DNA of 64,000 nucleotides from Algoriphagus ratkowskyi (lineage in GTDB: Bacteria; Bacteroidota; Bacteroidia; Cytophagales; Cyclobacteriaceae): contig NZ_MSSV01000003.1 in assembly GCF_002150505.1 (NCBI RefSeq), positions 124,001 to 188,000 on the forward strand. Direction: 5' to 3'. Of the stretch, positions 25,740 through 35,913 are shown piece after piece. The notes under the pieces were generated by a model. That model did not search any database, was not told where the DNA came from, and worked only from the letters and a program-made list of their open reading frames with translations. The first letter of the stretch is position 1; each line of letters opens with the position of its first letter. Made by a program: the position numbers and the translations under genes.

Positions 25740-28355
25740 ATGAAAATATTTTCCAGACTAGCGATAGTCATTTTACTTTTTAGTGCAGCATGTTCTTCGG
25801 AGCGCAACACCTTTACTAACAGGACATTCCATAATGTCACTGCGCATTTTAATGCGTATTATCTCGCCGACGTCAAATTAAAAGAAGTTGAGGCTGAAGT
25901 TTTTCAGAATTACAAGGAAGACTATACACAGATACTACCTGTTTTTATTCCATTTGATTCTGCCACAATTCAAACAAATGCAGAGAAACTACAATCTTCC
26001 CGTGAATTAGCTTCAAAAGCTATCGAATGGCATAAAATCAGTAAGTGGGTGGATGATAGCTACTACCTTCTGGGGAAGCTGGATTATTACCAATCTCAGT
26101 TCGATGACGCTCAGAACACATTCAAATATGTGAATGTAAATTCTAAAAGTCCTGATCTGAGGCATCAGACGTTGATCACTTTACTACGCCTATATGTAGA
26201 TCAGGGAGAATTCGAGAATGCAAATTTCACCATCGATTACTTATCAAAAGAAAATCGTATTTCAGATGAAAATCGCTACGAACTTTACAGAACACTTGCA
26301 TATTATTATGAAAAACGAGGCGATAAAAGTGGTGTAATCGGCGCACTGGACAAGACCATAGAATATTCGCAAGACAAAAAAGAGGCCTCAAGAATAAACT
26401 TTATACTGGCTCAGCGCTATCAGCGAGAAGGATTCGATGCCTTAGCTTTTGAGTATTATGAAAAAGCTCTATTGGGTAACCCGCCCTATGAAAGAAGTTT
26501 TTATGCTCAACTTTACGCTCAGCAAGTTGCAGAGCTAAATGCATCCAAGGACTTGAGAAAGGTTCGTAAGTACTACGATGATTTGTATGAGGATACAAAA
26601 AATAGAGATTTAAAAGATGTAGTAATCTATGAACGAGCACTTTTTGAGGAAAAACAAGGCGACACTGAGCTAACCTTGGATCTTCTTCATCAAGCGGCTA
26701 AAGAACCTGGAAGTAACCCACGAGTGAAAGGCTACGTCTATCAAAAACTAGCCGAAATTAACCTTGCTGTATTTAAAGATTATCGTGCTACCAAGTATTA
26801 CTTAGATTCTGCGCTCACTTATATAAACGAAACTGATCCTGTAGCTATAGAAATCACGAGTCAAAAAGAATCTCTTGATAAGTATGTGCTCCATTTTGAG
26901 CGAATTAAAGGCAATGATAGCTTGCTGACTTTGGCAAAACTAAGTACGGAAGAACAGAAACTAATTGCGGAAAACTATATCCAATCCGAAGAGGATAGAC
27001 TTTTAAGGGAAGCGAGAGCGCTTCAAAAACCACAAATCACCGGTATTTTCGATAACCTATTGGCATTCAACGATCGGGGATCTGTTTCAACATTTTATTT
27101 TGATAATAGCGTAGCTATGCAACAAGGAGCTATTGATTTCAGAAGAACTTATGGTAATCGCCCTTTACAGGACAACTGGAGACGAAGTGCTGTTAGCTTC
27201 CAGAGTTCGACTGCTGCAATTCCTGAGCCTACAGAAAATGATTCTTTAGCCATAGAGAGCCTAGTCAGTAAATTACCTAGCATAGACGAACTTCTTGCTC
27301 AGATCCCCAATTCCCCTAAACAAATCGAGACCTTGAATCTTGAATTGGAGGAATCTTATTTCGAACTGGGTAAACTCCTATATTTTGAATTAAAAGAAAC
27401 GGAGCGGAGTATTGATAACCTAGAAACCTTGGTTCGTGTGTATCCTAACTCTTCTAGAAAGCCTGAAGCATATTATTTACTATATCTAGGCCAAAAAGAT
27501 TTGGCAGGGAATTCTCAACAATATGTTGGACGTTTGAATCGAGAATTCCCTGACTCGCAATATACTTATTCAGTAAATAACCCAGATGCGGCGTCAGGAA
27601 ATTTGGCTTATGTAGAGTCTTCAAAAAAATACGAGCTAGCTTATAATGCCTATTATGATGGTCAATATGAGTCAAGTAAAATCATCATTAAGTCAGCTTT
27701 AGAAGAATATCCACTTACTAGAAATACTGCGCGTCTTTTACTCTTAGATATCATGATCACAGGCAAAACCGACACACGTCTAAGGTATAGGGAGCGATTG
27801 GAAAATTATATTCAGAATGGGCAAGACCCAAATTTGGTAGATTTGGCAAGGATTATGCTAAAACCTATGCTATCTCAGGCTGAAATTGAAAAACTCAATC
27901 CTATAGAACTAAACGCCTCTGATTCTACCATAGTTGAAAACATAGAGTTAGCAGGAGACAAAGGAGATAGTGCGCTGGCAGAGTCTCCCTACAAATACGA
28001 TGAATCAGCAACACATATCTTTGTACTTGTGATGGAGCCTAAACTAGTCGATGTTGCCAAAAATCTTATGGCAGATTTGGAGAATTTTCACAAAGCCGAT
28101 TTCTCAAAAGAAAGACTTAGAATAGGAAATATGAATATGAATAGGGAAAATGCGATTTTTATCATTAGCCCATTTACAAACGCTGAAAAAGCAAAAGAAT
28201 ATTATAGTAAATTTCAAAAAGAATTCAATTCTGAAGGTTTTCCTGATATAGTAAAGTCTAATTCCTTCGTGATATCAATAGCAAACTTTCAGGAATTGAA
28301 CAAAACCAAAAATTTTGAAGAATACAGGACTTTCTTTAAGTCCACATATAAGTAA
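25740..28355 (+). CDS. SprE/PorW-like type IX secretion lipoprotein with TPR repeats
   Basis: 871 residues from ATG at 25740, which gives a lipoprotein signal peptide (RLAIVILLFSAACSS); a TTG seven codons earlier is also in frame. The mature start (NTFTNRTFHNVTAHFNAYYLADVKLKEVE) is the characteristic opening of SprE/PorW, followed by many tetratricopeptide-like helical pairs (about 90-400 and 500-690). The C-terminal 110 residues form a separate alpha/beta domain (HIFVLVMEPKLVDVAKNLMADLENF). In Flavobacterium and Porphyromonas this protein is needed for type IX secretion. The gene runs into PBP1A with only three bases between them. Confidence 0.82.
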   Translation: MKIFSRLAIVILLFSAACSSERNTFTNRTFHNVTAHFNAYYLADVKLKEVEAEVFQNYKEDYTQILPVFIPFDSATIQTNAEKLQSSRELASKAIEWHKISKWVDDSYYLLGKLDYYQSQFDDAQNTFKYVNVNSKSPDLRHQTLITLLRLYVDQGEFENANFTIDYLSKENRISDENRYELYRTLAYYYEKRGDKSGVIGALDKTIEYSQDKKEASRINFILAQRYQREGFDALAFEYYEKALLGNPPYERSFYAQLYAQQVAELNASKDLRKVRKYYDDLYEDTKNRDLKDVVIYERALFEEKQGDTELTLDLLHQAAKEPGSNPRVKGYVYQKLAEINLAVFKDYRATKYYLDSALTYINETDPVAIEITSQKESLDKYVLHFERIKGNDSLLTLAKLSTEEQKLIAENYIQSEEDRLLREARALQKPQITGIFDNLLAFNDRGSVSTFYFDNSVAMQQGAIDFRRTYGNRPLQDNWRRSAVSFQSSTAAIPEPTENDSLAIESLVSKLPSIDELLAQIPNSPKQIETLNLELEESYFELGKLLYFELKETERSIDNLETLVRVYPNSSRKPEAYYLLYLGQKDLAGNSQQYVGRLNREFPDSQYTYSVNNPDAASGNLAYVESSKKYELAYNAYYDGQYESSKIIIKSALEEYPLTRNTARLLLLDIMITGKTDTRLRYRERLENYIQNGQDPNLVDLARIMLKPMLSQAEIEKLNPIELNASDSTIVENIELAGDKGDSALAESPYKYDESATHIFVLVMEPKLVDVAKNLMADLENFHKADFSKERLRIGNMNMNRENAIFIISPFTNAEKAKEYYSKFQKEFNSEGFPDIVKSNSFVISIANFQELNKTKNFEEYRTFFKSTYK

Positions 28356-28358
28356 ACT

Positions 28359-30665
28359 ATGAGTAACAAAGCAAAACCCCAAGCTCCCACTTGGGTAGCC
28401 AAGACCATAAAATTCCTTTGGATAGCCTTTATTGCAGGTTTTTTTGGTTTTATTCTATTTGTATGGATGATCAGTATTAATTTCCTTGGGCTGTTTGGAT
28501 CTCTACCGGATTTTAAAGCCTTGGAAAATCCTGATTCTGAGATCGCATCCGAATTATATTCTGCAGATGGAATATTGCTTGGGCAATATTTTCGCGAAAA
28601 TAGAAGCCCTGTGAAATACGAGGAACTATCTCCAAACCTGGTAAATGCCCTGATATCTACAGAGGACATTCGTTTTCAAGAACATTCGGGAATAGATATG
28701 CGAGCTATGATGCGAGTTTTTGTCAAGTCTATTTTACTTGGTCAAGATGCAGGTGGTGGATCAACACTTAGTCAGCAAACAGCCAAAAATCTTTTCAAAA
28801 CAAGGACTGACAACAGTAATGGTTTACTTGGTTCCATTCCAGGGCTAAGAATGCTAATCGTTAAAACCAAAGAGTGGATTGTTGCCACTCAATTAGAAAA
28901 AGCGTACACCAAGAACGAGATTTTAACTTTATATCTCAATACGTCAGATTATGGCTCCAATGCATTTGGGATTAAAACAGCAGCTAAAACATTTTTCAAT
29001 AAAACTCCTGAAGATCTAGCCATCCAAGAATCAGCAGTACTCGTGGGACTTTTCAAAGCTCCTTCTTATTACAGCCCAGTCTATAATCCTGACAATTCTC
29101 TTCGAAGAAGAAATACTGTTTTGGCACAAATGAGAAATAATAATTTGCTGACCAAATCTGAATTTGATTCTCTTGCCATTTTACCGATCGAATTGAACTA
29201 CAGTGTAGCCAATCAAAACAAAGGATTAGCAACCTATTTTCGTGAGATTGTAAAAGCTGATCTATTAAAATGGACTAAAGAGAATCTAAAATCGGACGGT
29301 AGTGCTTATGATCTCTATGGCGATGGTCTGCGAATTTATGCAACCATTGATAGCCGTATGCAGCGATATGCTGAAGAAGCAGTAGCTGATCATATGAAGA
29401 CATTACAAGCAAAATTCCACAAAGAAATGGGTAACAGAGACCCATGGATAGATGAAAGTCATCGCGTCATCCCCAATTTCATTGAAGATGCTGTACGTAG
29501 AACTGAAGCATATCGACTACTCAAAGTACGGTATGGTGAGGATACAGATTCTATTAATCTAAAACTGAATGAGAAGAAGAAAATGAAAGTTTTCTCTTGG
29601 GAAATGGGTGAAGTGGACACATTAATGAGTTCGATGGATTCGATGAGGTATTACAAAAAACTCCTTCAGGCAGGTTTTATGAGCATGGATGCCCATACAG
29701 GTCAGATTAAAGCTTGGGTAGGAGGCTTAGATCATAAATATTTCAAATTTGACCACGTATTAAGAGGCAAGAGACAGCCTGGATCTACCTTCAAGCCATT
29801 CGTTTATGCTGCAGCAATAGAAAACGGATACAGCCCTTGCTACAGCGTCATAGATCAACCAGTGGAGGTTTATATACCTGGTCAACCTACATGGAGTCCT
29901 TCCAATGCTGATGGTAAATTCTCTTATAAGAAATTGACAATTAGACAAGCGATGGCTGAATCTGTCAATTCCATCACTGCCTATATGATGAAGAAATTAA
30001 GCCCTAAAATAGTGGTAGAAACTGCCAGAAGATTAGGTATCACCAGTGATTTACAAGAAGTACCAGCTTTAGCTTTAGGTGTAAATGATGTTTCAATCTT
30101 CGAAATGGTGGGAGCATTTGGCACTTTTGTCAATAAAGGTGAGCATACTACTCCATTTTACATAGACCGCATTGAGGATAAAAATGGAAATGTAATCCAG
30201 CAATTTACGGCCAAGAAAAGGCCTGCAATGAGTGAGGAACATGCTTACTTAATGACCTATATGCTTCGAGGAGGTTTTGAAGAACGTGGTGGAACGAGTC
30301 AGGGTGTGAATTGGGATCTGAGACAAGGATTGGAGTTAGGTGGAAAGACAGGTACAACTCAAAATGCTTCCGATGGTTGGTATATGGGTATAAGCAAGGA
30401 CTTAGTAAGTGGCTCTTGGGTGGGCGGAGATGACCGTGCTATTCACTTCAGAAGCTGGTATGAAGGACAAGGTGGAAGAACCGCTAGACCTATTTGGCAA
30501 AACTATATGATAAAAGTATATGCGGATGAAAGCTTAGGCTATACCAAAGGCCCTTTTCCAAGACCAGATAGACCGTTGAGCATAGAGATAAACTGTGATG
30601 TTTATGAATCAGAAAGCCAACGATTTGCAGATTTTGATTATGACGCGAAGAAAAATGATTTCTAA
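28359..30665 (+). CDS. Penicillin-binding protein 1A (bifunctional transglycosylase/transpeptidase)
   Basis: 768 residues. One membrane anchor (about 19-42), then the glycosyltransferase domain with the catalytic Glu E102 in STEDIRFQEHSG and GGGSTLSQQTAKNLF. The transpeptidase domain has S476 and K479 of the SxxK motif (RQPGSTFKPF), SVN in ESVNSITAYM, and KTGTTQ. All catalytic motifs are intact, so it should polymerise and cross-link peptidoglycan. It lies three bases after the SprE/PorW-like gene, pointing to translational coupling of a cell-wall synthase with a secretion lipoprotein. Confidence 0.95.
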   Translation: MSNKAKPQAPTWVAKTIKFLWIAFIAGFFGFILFVWMISINFLGLFGSLPDFKALENPDSEIASELYSADGILLGQYFRENRSPVKYEELSPNLVNALISTEDIRFQEHSGIDMRAMMRVFVKSILLGQDAGGGSTLSQQTAKNLFKTRTDNSNGLLGSIPGLRMLIVKTKEWIVATQLEKAYTKNEILTLYLNTSDYGSNAFGIKTAAKTFFNKTPEDLAIQESAVLVGLFKAPSYYSPVYNPDNSLRRRNTVLAQMRNNNLLTKSEFDSLAILPIELNYSVANQNKGLATYFREIVKADLLKWTKENLKSDGSAYDLYGDGLRIYATIDSRMQRYAEEAVADHMKTLQAKFHKEMGNRDPWIDESHRVIPNFIEDAVRRTEAYRLLKVRYGEDTDSINLKLNEKKKMKVFSWEMGEVDTLMSSMDSMRYYKKLLQAGFMSMDAHTGQIKAWVGGLDHKYFKFDHVLRGKRQPGSTFKPFVYAAAIENGYSPCYSVIDQPVEVYIPGQPTWSPSNADGKFSYKKLTIRQAMAESVNSITAYMMKKLSPKIVVETARRLGITSDLQEVPALALGVNDVSIFEMVGAFGTFVNKGEHTTPFYIDRIEDKNGNVIQQFTAKKRPAMSEEHAYLMTYMLRGGFEERGGTSQGVNWDLRQGLELGGKTGTTQNASDGWYMGISKDLVSGSWVGGDDRAIHFRSWYEGQGGRTARPIWQNYMIKVYADESLGYTKGPFPRPDRPLSIEINCDVYESESQRFADFDYDAKKNDF

Positions 30666-30684
30666 AAAAATATAAATCCAATTG

Positions 30685-30716
30685 AAAAACAGTCTTAATA
30701 CAAGGCTGTTTTTTTA
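30685..30716 (+). terminator. Weak intrinsic terminator after PBP1A
   Basis: AAAAACAG (30685-30692) pairs with CTGTTTTT (30706-30713) and the T-tract continues. AT-rich, so probably only partly efficient; uvrC begins 10 bp later. Confidence 0.5.
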
Positions 30717-30726
30717 ATTTTAGCCC

Positions 30727-32532
30727 ATGGAGTCATCTTCTTTTTTGCCAACTGAGCACCTTACCCTTCCTGATCACCCAGGTGTATATAAATACTTCAA
30801 TGTAGACAATGAGTTGATTTATGTAGGGAAAGCAAAGAGCCTCAAAAAGCGAGTCGGTAGTTATTTCAATAAAAACACTGGAGTCAATCTTAAGACCAGG
30901 AGAATGGTTAAAGAGATAAAAAGAATAGAGATCACGTTAGTAGATTCTGAATTTGATGCGCTTCTTCTAGAGAATAATTTGATAAAGAAATCTCATCCGA
31001 GATATAACATTCTTCTTCGTGACGACAAGACCTATCCCTACCTTTTACTGACGAAAGAAAATTTTCCCAGAATATTCCCGACAAGAAAGATGATACCAAA
31101 GAAGGGTACCTACTTTGGACCTTTTGCCAGTGTTAAGGCAATGAATACAGTGTTGGATCTTATTCGAGAGTTATTTACTATCAGAACATGCAAACTGGAT
31201 CTATCACCATATAAGGTAGCAGAAGGAAAATATAAAGTCTGTCTTGAATACCATATCGGAAATTGTCAAGGTCCTTGCGTAGGACTTCAGAATGAAGAGG
31301 CATATTTAGCGGATTTAGAACAAGCAAAACATATTTTGAAGGGTAATCTCGGCGTGGCAAAGTCATATTTTAGGAAAGAAATGCAGTTCCATGCAGAAAA
31401 TCTGGAATTTGAGAAGGCACATAAGATGAAAGAAAAACTTGATTCATTAGAAAAGTATCAAGCAAAATCACTGGTCGCAAGTCCTTCAATCAACAATATT
31501 GACGTGTGCACCCTTGTCTCGGATGACAAAAGTGCATATGTGAATTATATGAGAGTGAAAAATGGAGCTTTGATGACATCTAAAAATGTTGAGCTCAAAA
31601 AGAAACTTGATGAATCAGACGAGCAGTTACTGTTAACAGCTTTAATCCGTCTTCAAGATCAATTTCAAAGTGACGCTGAGGAAGTCTTGCTAAATATAGA
31701 ACTATCAGAGCCTATTGAAGGTCTGAATGTAGTTTTGCCTAAAATAGGCGATAAGAAAAAGCTGATCCAACTCTCCCTGAAAAATGCATTATACTACAAA
31801 AAAGAAAAAGCATTACTACTGGGACTTAATGAAGACAAAAAAGATCGGGTAATCCGAAAACTACAGCAAGATTTAAGTTTAACAGAGATCCCAGATCATA
31901 TTGAATGTTTTGACAATTCAAATATTCAAGGAACAAATCCTGTTGCCAGTATGGTATGCTTTCTCAATGGAAAACCTGCAATTAAAGAATATCGACACTA
32001 CCACATTAAAACAGTCGTTGGCCCAGATGACTTCGCCAGCATGAAGGAGGTAGTGGGCAGGCGATATAAGCGTCTTTTAGAGGAGGGGAAGCCAATGCCA
32101 AAGTTGATTGTGATTGACGGCGGTAAAGGCCAGCTATCGTCCGCCGTAGAAGCGCTGAAAGAACTGGGCGTATATGGTCAGATGCCTATCATTGGTATTG
32201 CTAAACGGCTTGAAGAAATCTACTTTCCCGGAGACTCCTATCCTATTCATATTGACAAAAAATCCGAAAGCTTAAGACTTTTGCAACGAATTCGTGATGA
32301 AGCGCACAGATTTGCAATAAAATTTCACAGAAATGTTAGGAGTAAAAATGCTTTTGGAACTCAACTGACTGAAATTCCTGGTATTGGAAAAAACACAGCA
32401 GACACCTTATTGACTTATTTTAAGTCGGTAAAGAAAATAAGTGAGGCGAGTGAGGAAGAAATTGCTGGAGTAATCGGAACTAGTCGGGCAAAGACATTGG
32501 TAGAATGGAAAGAAAAAAATAAAGGGGCCTAA
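30727..32532 (+). CDS. uvrC: Excinuclease ABC subunit C
   Basis: 601 residues, the dual nuclease of nucleotide excision repair. GIY-YIG domain at the N-terminus (PGVYKYFNVDNELIYVGKAKSLKKRVGSYF); a cysteine-containing segment (CLEYHIGNCQGPC); a UVR helix pair binding UvrB (LEFEKAHKMKEKLDSLEKYQ); the RNase H-like nuclease domain beginning ECFDNSNIQGTNPVASMVCF and containing VIDGGKGQLSSA; and helix-hairpin-helix repeats (LTEIPGIGKNTADTLL). Full length and intact. The stop codon lies inside the loop of the downstream terminator. Confidence 0.96.
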   Translation: MESSSFLPTEHLTLPDHPGVYKYFNVDNELIYVGKAKSLKKRVGSYFNKNTGVNLKTRRMVKEIKRIEITLVDSEFDALLLENNLIKKSHPRYNILLRDDKTYPYLLLTKENFPRIFPTRKMIPKKGTYFGPFASVKAMNTVLDLIRELFTIRTCKLDLSPYKVAEGKYKVCLEYHIGNCQGPCVGLQNEEAYLADLEQAKHILKGNLGVAKSYFRKEMQFHAENLEFEKAHKMKEKLDSLEKYQAKSLVASPSINNIDVCTLVSDDKSAYVNYMRVKNGALMTSKNVELKKKLDESDEQLLLTALIRLQDQFQSDAEEVLLNIELSEPIEGLNVVLPKIGDKKKLIQLSLKNALYYKKEKALLLGLNEDKKDRVIRKLQQDLSLTEIPDHIECFDNSNIQGTNPVASMVCFLNGKPAIKEYRHYHIKTVVGPDDFASMKEVVGRRYKRLLEEGKPMPKLIVIDGGKGQLSSAVEALKELGVYGQMPIIGIAKRLEEIYFPGDSYPIHIDKKSESLRLLQRIRDEAHRFAIKFHRNVRSKNAFGTQLTEIPGIGKNTADTLLTYFKSVKKISEASEEEIAGVIGTSRAKTLVEWKEKNKGA

Positions 32533-32544
32533 AGCCCCTTTTTT
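32521..32544. terminator. Bidirectional terminator containing the uvrC stop codon
   Basis: AAAGGGGC (32521-32528) pairs with GCCCCTTT (32534-32541), loop CTAAA, then TTT. The uvrC TAA (32530-32532) is in the loop. The other strand can end the gldN transcript, whose stop is at 32548. Confidence 0.8.
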
Positions 32545-32547
32545 ATA

Positions 32548-33372
32548 TTACCACTCCCAAAGAGAGTTTTCATATTCTAACAACTTATATTCAAAGTCAA
32601 GCGCGTTAACGTACGCTTGCATTTCGGGATTAGGATGATCGAAAGATATAAGATCCGCAATTAAAGCCTCCTCCGAATTCGTAAACTTTCTAACAACTGA
32701 TCTGAATAACCTAGTTTCAAAAGCCTCATCATAAGTCAAACTCTTAGCAATATTCTGGAAGTTAATCCAACGTGCTTCAGGATGATCTTTAAAATAGTGA
32801 TAGAAATCTTTGTAACGAATGTAGGCAATGGATTTTTGACCAGCATTGGAATTTGTCTCTGAAGGCATAACCAATTCTATATACTTGATATCAAATATCA
32901 TATCTGAATGGTGCTTATCGAAAACAAAATCTTCTCTGAAATCTAGGTAATAAAGCTGCTTAGAGAATATACTATCTCCAGTAGCATTCAACCAGAAATT
33001 ATCCTGAAACTCAGCAATAGAAAGTGGCTGAGAAAAATCCTCATCCGCAAAAACTTCTAATGCATTCTCCTCAACAATTGCCTTGTAGATTTGATTTATT
33101 ATCCCATTCGACTTAGTATCTCCAGAACCATATAATGGTTTATTATACTTCTCACGAAGGTCAATTCTTCTCCACACTCCAATTTGATACATTTTATCAT
33201 CTTCCCTGATTCGCTTCGCAGAGTAGATAGTATCCATATCGAACTGACGATCACCGAAGCCGGAAGGATTTTGACTTGTAGCAGCAATTTGCGCCTCACT
33301 TGCGAAAGGTGAAATGCCTACTGCTATAAGCAGGGACAAGATTAATTTTGGAAGAAACTTTTTCATAATCAT
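32548..33372 (-). CDS. gldN: Gliding motility/type IX secretion protein GldN
   Basis: 274 residues with a signal peptide (KKFLPKLILSLLIAVGISPFASEAQ); a second Met two codons in is also possible. YSAKRIREDDKMYQIGVWRRIDLREKYNKPLYG is the conserved GldN/PorN opening, and the C-terminal ELVMPSETN...YIRYKDFYHYFKDHPEARWINFQN region is also characteristic. With GldK it forms the periplasmic ring on the outer membrane side of the T9SS. It is the last gene of the gldKLMN run, 27 bp after gldM. Confidence 0.93.
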   Translation of the reverse strand: MIMKKFLPKLILSLLIAVGISPFASEAQIAATSQNPSGFGDRQFDMDTIYSAKRIREDDKMYQIGVWRRIDLREKYNKPLYGSGDTKSNGIINQIYKAIVEENALEVFADEDFSQPLSIAEFQDNFWLNATGDSIFSKQLYYLDFREDFVFDKHHSDMIFDIKYIELVMPSETNSNAGQKSIAYIRYKDFYHYFKDHPEARWINFQNIAKSLTYDEAFETRLFRSVVRKFTNSEEALIADLISFDHPNPEMQAYVNALDFEYKLLEYENSLWEW

Positions 33373-33399
33373 TCGTTTATCTAAATCCCTACCTAATTA

Positions 33400-35013
33400 T
33401 TATTTAACACGGATAGGAACAACTTGTCTTAAATCTGAAGGAATTTTATTTCCTCTAAAATTTGTTCTAGTCACTTGTCTAATTTCAAATACCACAACAT
33501 CACCCGGCTTAGCACTTTCAAGCAATGAACGCATTGCTAGGTTGCTACCGCTTGAGATTTGCACTGTTTGTCTAGGTACCTCATTTCTCAACAATCTCAT
33601 TTCACCGCCAGTCACTTCGAAATTAGCATCTTTAGCCATTGTTCGAGCAAAAGTAGGCTCAGCTTTTGCCTGCATTTTAAGCCCCATCAGAGAACTGATT
33701 GCTTGCGCTTGGCTCAAATCAAGTTCAGCTCCATTGGAGGTGACAGGCACCAAAGTAGGAGCTGGAACTGGCTTAATATCATAATCAACATTACCAATTT
33801 TATTGCCTCCGCTGCTTACTCCAATATCTACTTTACCAGACGAACCCGGTATGATAGTCAATTGTCCAGGTTTGCTTCCTTTAATAGATTGTCCATTACT
33901 AACGGAAAATTCTGGAGAATAGGTATTGCCCAATGCGGGAACTTCAATCAATAGCTCATTTGCACAATCTGCATAGAGCTGATTAACAACTTCTGAAGAA
34001 ACCTTAATTACAGGCTGAGCTACGAAATACTCATATTCAACTGGAAGAACTTTATCCTCGCCGTTCACACTCGTGATAATTTCACCTTTAAGAACTCTCT
34101 TTGCTAAACCTCTTTCGTCATACGAACCAGCTGGAGTTACGGTAAATTCAATTTTACCAAATCCTTTGGCATCAACGGGAACCGTACGACCATCATAAGT
34201 CATAGTCGGAGCTGCTGAGGTAGAACTTGAAGCGATAAACATATCTGCTTCGAATTTGGTACCAGCTGCTACTACATTTGACAAAGCTGCAATTCTTGCT
34301 TCAGTTACATCTGCCTTAAAGAAGAATGAACCAATAGAGTTTTGTATCGCCTTTAATGATTCGCTCTCTATGTTCAAAACTTCATTTTGAAATTGTGAAA
34401 TAAGGGCAATAACAGCACCTACTGGAGACTTTACAAAGGTTAAAGCAACAAAATCTTTATTTTTGACTTCCCTATCTCTTGCAAAAAGCTCAATGTCTTT
34501 CGCATCTTTAGCTATCGCATCGAATTGCATATCTGGAAATCCAATTTTCGCCAAAATCGCTGAAATTTGAACCGGGTAAGCATTCAATTTTTCTTTCATC
34601 TCCTCACCTCTGCCGTTATTCGCAAAAAGATTGCCAGTAATTTCAGTGTTTTTAAGGTTCGCATTGACAAAGTTTCCTTCATCATTTTTAGCCTTAGACT
34701 GAATAATTAAATCCTGCTTTAAGCCCTCTAAGTAATCATAGACTTCTTTGGTAGCTCCTCGAACTTCTTGAGCTGCTGCTACTTTAGGAACATCCACTTC
34801 TTTACTTCCCTGCTGCTCCACTGTATAAGCAATTGACTCTACTGTGGATACATTTTTACCAATGAAGTTTTTGGAAGTACGTTCCATGCCGTCATTGATC
34901 AATATAAATTTTTGGAGGATTTGGTTACTTACCTGGAGGGCCAATAAGGCCGTCAATACCAGGTACATCATACCAATCATCCGCTGTCTAGGTGTCTCTT
35001 TAGCTCCTGCCAT
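33400..35013 (-). CDS. gldM: Gliding motility/type IX secretion motor protein GldM
   Basis: 537 residues. The N-terminus AGAKETPRQRMIGMMYLVLTALLALQVSNQILQKF contains the single membrane helix, whose acidic/polar residues take part in proton-driven rotation with GldL. The remaining 500 residues are periplasmic beta-rich domains (D1 helical, about 40-220; three Ig-like domains after it) that carry torque to the GldKN ring. Length and layout match characterised GldM/PorM. Confidence 0.94.
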   Translation of the reverse strand: MAGAKETPRQRMIGMMYLVLTALLALQVSNQILQKFILINDGMERTSKNFIGKNVSTVESIAYTVEQQGSKEVDVPKVAAAQEVRGATKEVYDYLEGLKQDLIIQSKAKNDEGNFVNANLKNTEITGNLFANNGRGEEMKEKLNAYPVQISAILAKIGFPDMQFDAIAKDAKDIELFARDREVKNKDFVALTFVKSPVGAVIALISQFQNEVLNIESESLKAIQNSIGSFFFKADVTEARIAALSNVVAAGTKFEADMFIASSSTSAAPTMTYDGRTVPVDAKGFGKIEFTVTPAGSYDERGLAKRVLKGEIITSVNGEDKVLPVEYEYFVAQPVIKVSSEVVNQLYADCANELLIEVPALGNTYSPEFSVSNGQSIKGSKPGQLTIIPGSSGKVDIGVSSGGNKIGNVDYDIKPVPAPTLVPVTSNGAELDLSQAQAISSLMGLKMQAKAEPTFARTMAKDANFEVTGGEMRLLRNEVPRQTVQISSGSNLAMRSLLESAKPGDVVVFEIRQVTRTNFRGNKIPSDLRQVVPIRVK

Positions 35014-35053
35014 TTTTAAGTTTTAATGGAATTTTAAATGAATTGAAGAGAAA

Positions 35054-35860
35054 TTAACCTTTCATAGCGGATAACATTCCACCATAGATTTTATTCAATG
35101 AACTAACGTTCTGATTCAATTTTGATAATTCAGTTTTAAATGCCTGAGTTTCTTTGCCTGCCTCAGTAAGGCCTTCCATAGCTGCAGTCATGTTGGCATA
35201 GAATCTATTCAATGTCTTCACGTGACTGTTTGCATCCTGAAGTTCCATCTCGTAAACAGAATTTAAAGCAGAAAGATTTTTGGTCACAGTAACCACTTGA
35301 GTATGGTATGCTTTTGCATCTTGAGATGCAGAAGCCATTTCTGTAAGCGCAGCTGCTGTTTTACTATAAGAAGCATTCATGTCTACCAAAGTCTTAGCGG
35401 CAGATTTTACATTAGTAGCATATTCATTTGTGGCCACTGCTGCGTCGGAAAGATTGCCCATTTTCTGAGCTGAGGTTGCTAAGTTTTGCATGCCTTTACC
35501 CAAACTTTCAATTAATTCTGGGCCAACTTTGGCGTTAGCAAGCATCTCATCAAGCTTCTGCGAAACCTGATCTCCACCAGCTGCTACTACTCTTTGTGCT
35601 CTTGGCGCTGATGGTGCATCACCTGCAAGCTCAGGATAAACCTTAGACCAATCTACCTCTTCCGAACGAGGCTCGAATGCAGATAAGAAAAATATTAATG
35701 CCTCTGTACTAAGTCCAACTCCAATCATAAGATTAGCAAACTGCCAATCAAGGATTTTGAACATCGCTCCAAGAATAACTACAGCAGCACCAATACCATA
35801 AACCTTTGGCATTATGCTGGAATAAAACTTTGCTGAAAATGAGTTGCTGTTACTAGCCAT
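35054..35860 (-). CDS. gldL: Gliding motility/type IX secretion motor protein GldL
   Basis: 268 residues. Two membrane helices near the N-terminus (about 19-37 and 44-61, PKVYGIGAAVVILGAMFKILDWQFANLMIGVGLSTEALIFFLSAFEP in the family's arrangement) include the Lys and Glu that are key to the motor. The rest is a long cytoplasmic coiled coil (about 105-265) rich in Asn and Ser. It forms the inner-membrane motor with GldM. Confidence 0.94.
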   Translation of the reverse strand: MASNSNSFSAKFYSSIMPKVYGIGAAVVILGAMFKILDWQFANLMIGVGLSTEALIFFLSAFEPRSEEVDWSKVYPELAGDAPSAPRAQRVVAAGGDQVSQKLDEMLANAKVGPELIESLGKGMQNLATSAQKMGNLSDAAVATNEYATNVKSAAKTLVDMNASYSKTAAALTEMASASQDAKAYHTQVVTVTKNLSALNSVYEMELQDANSHVKTLNRFYANMTAAMEGLTEAGKETQAFKTELSKLNQNVSSLNKIYGGMLSAMKG

Positions 35861-35913
35861 TTGTAATAATAAAATTAGATGTTAGGTAGTTATTATATGT
35901 TTTTTGAAATTGA

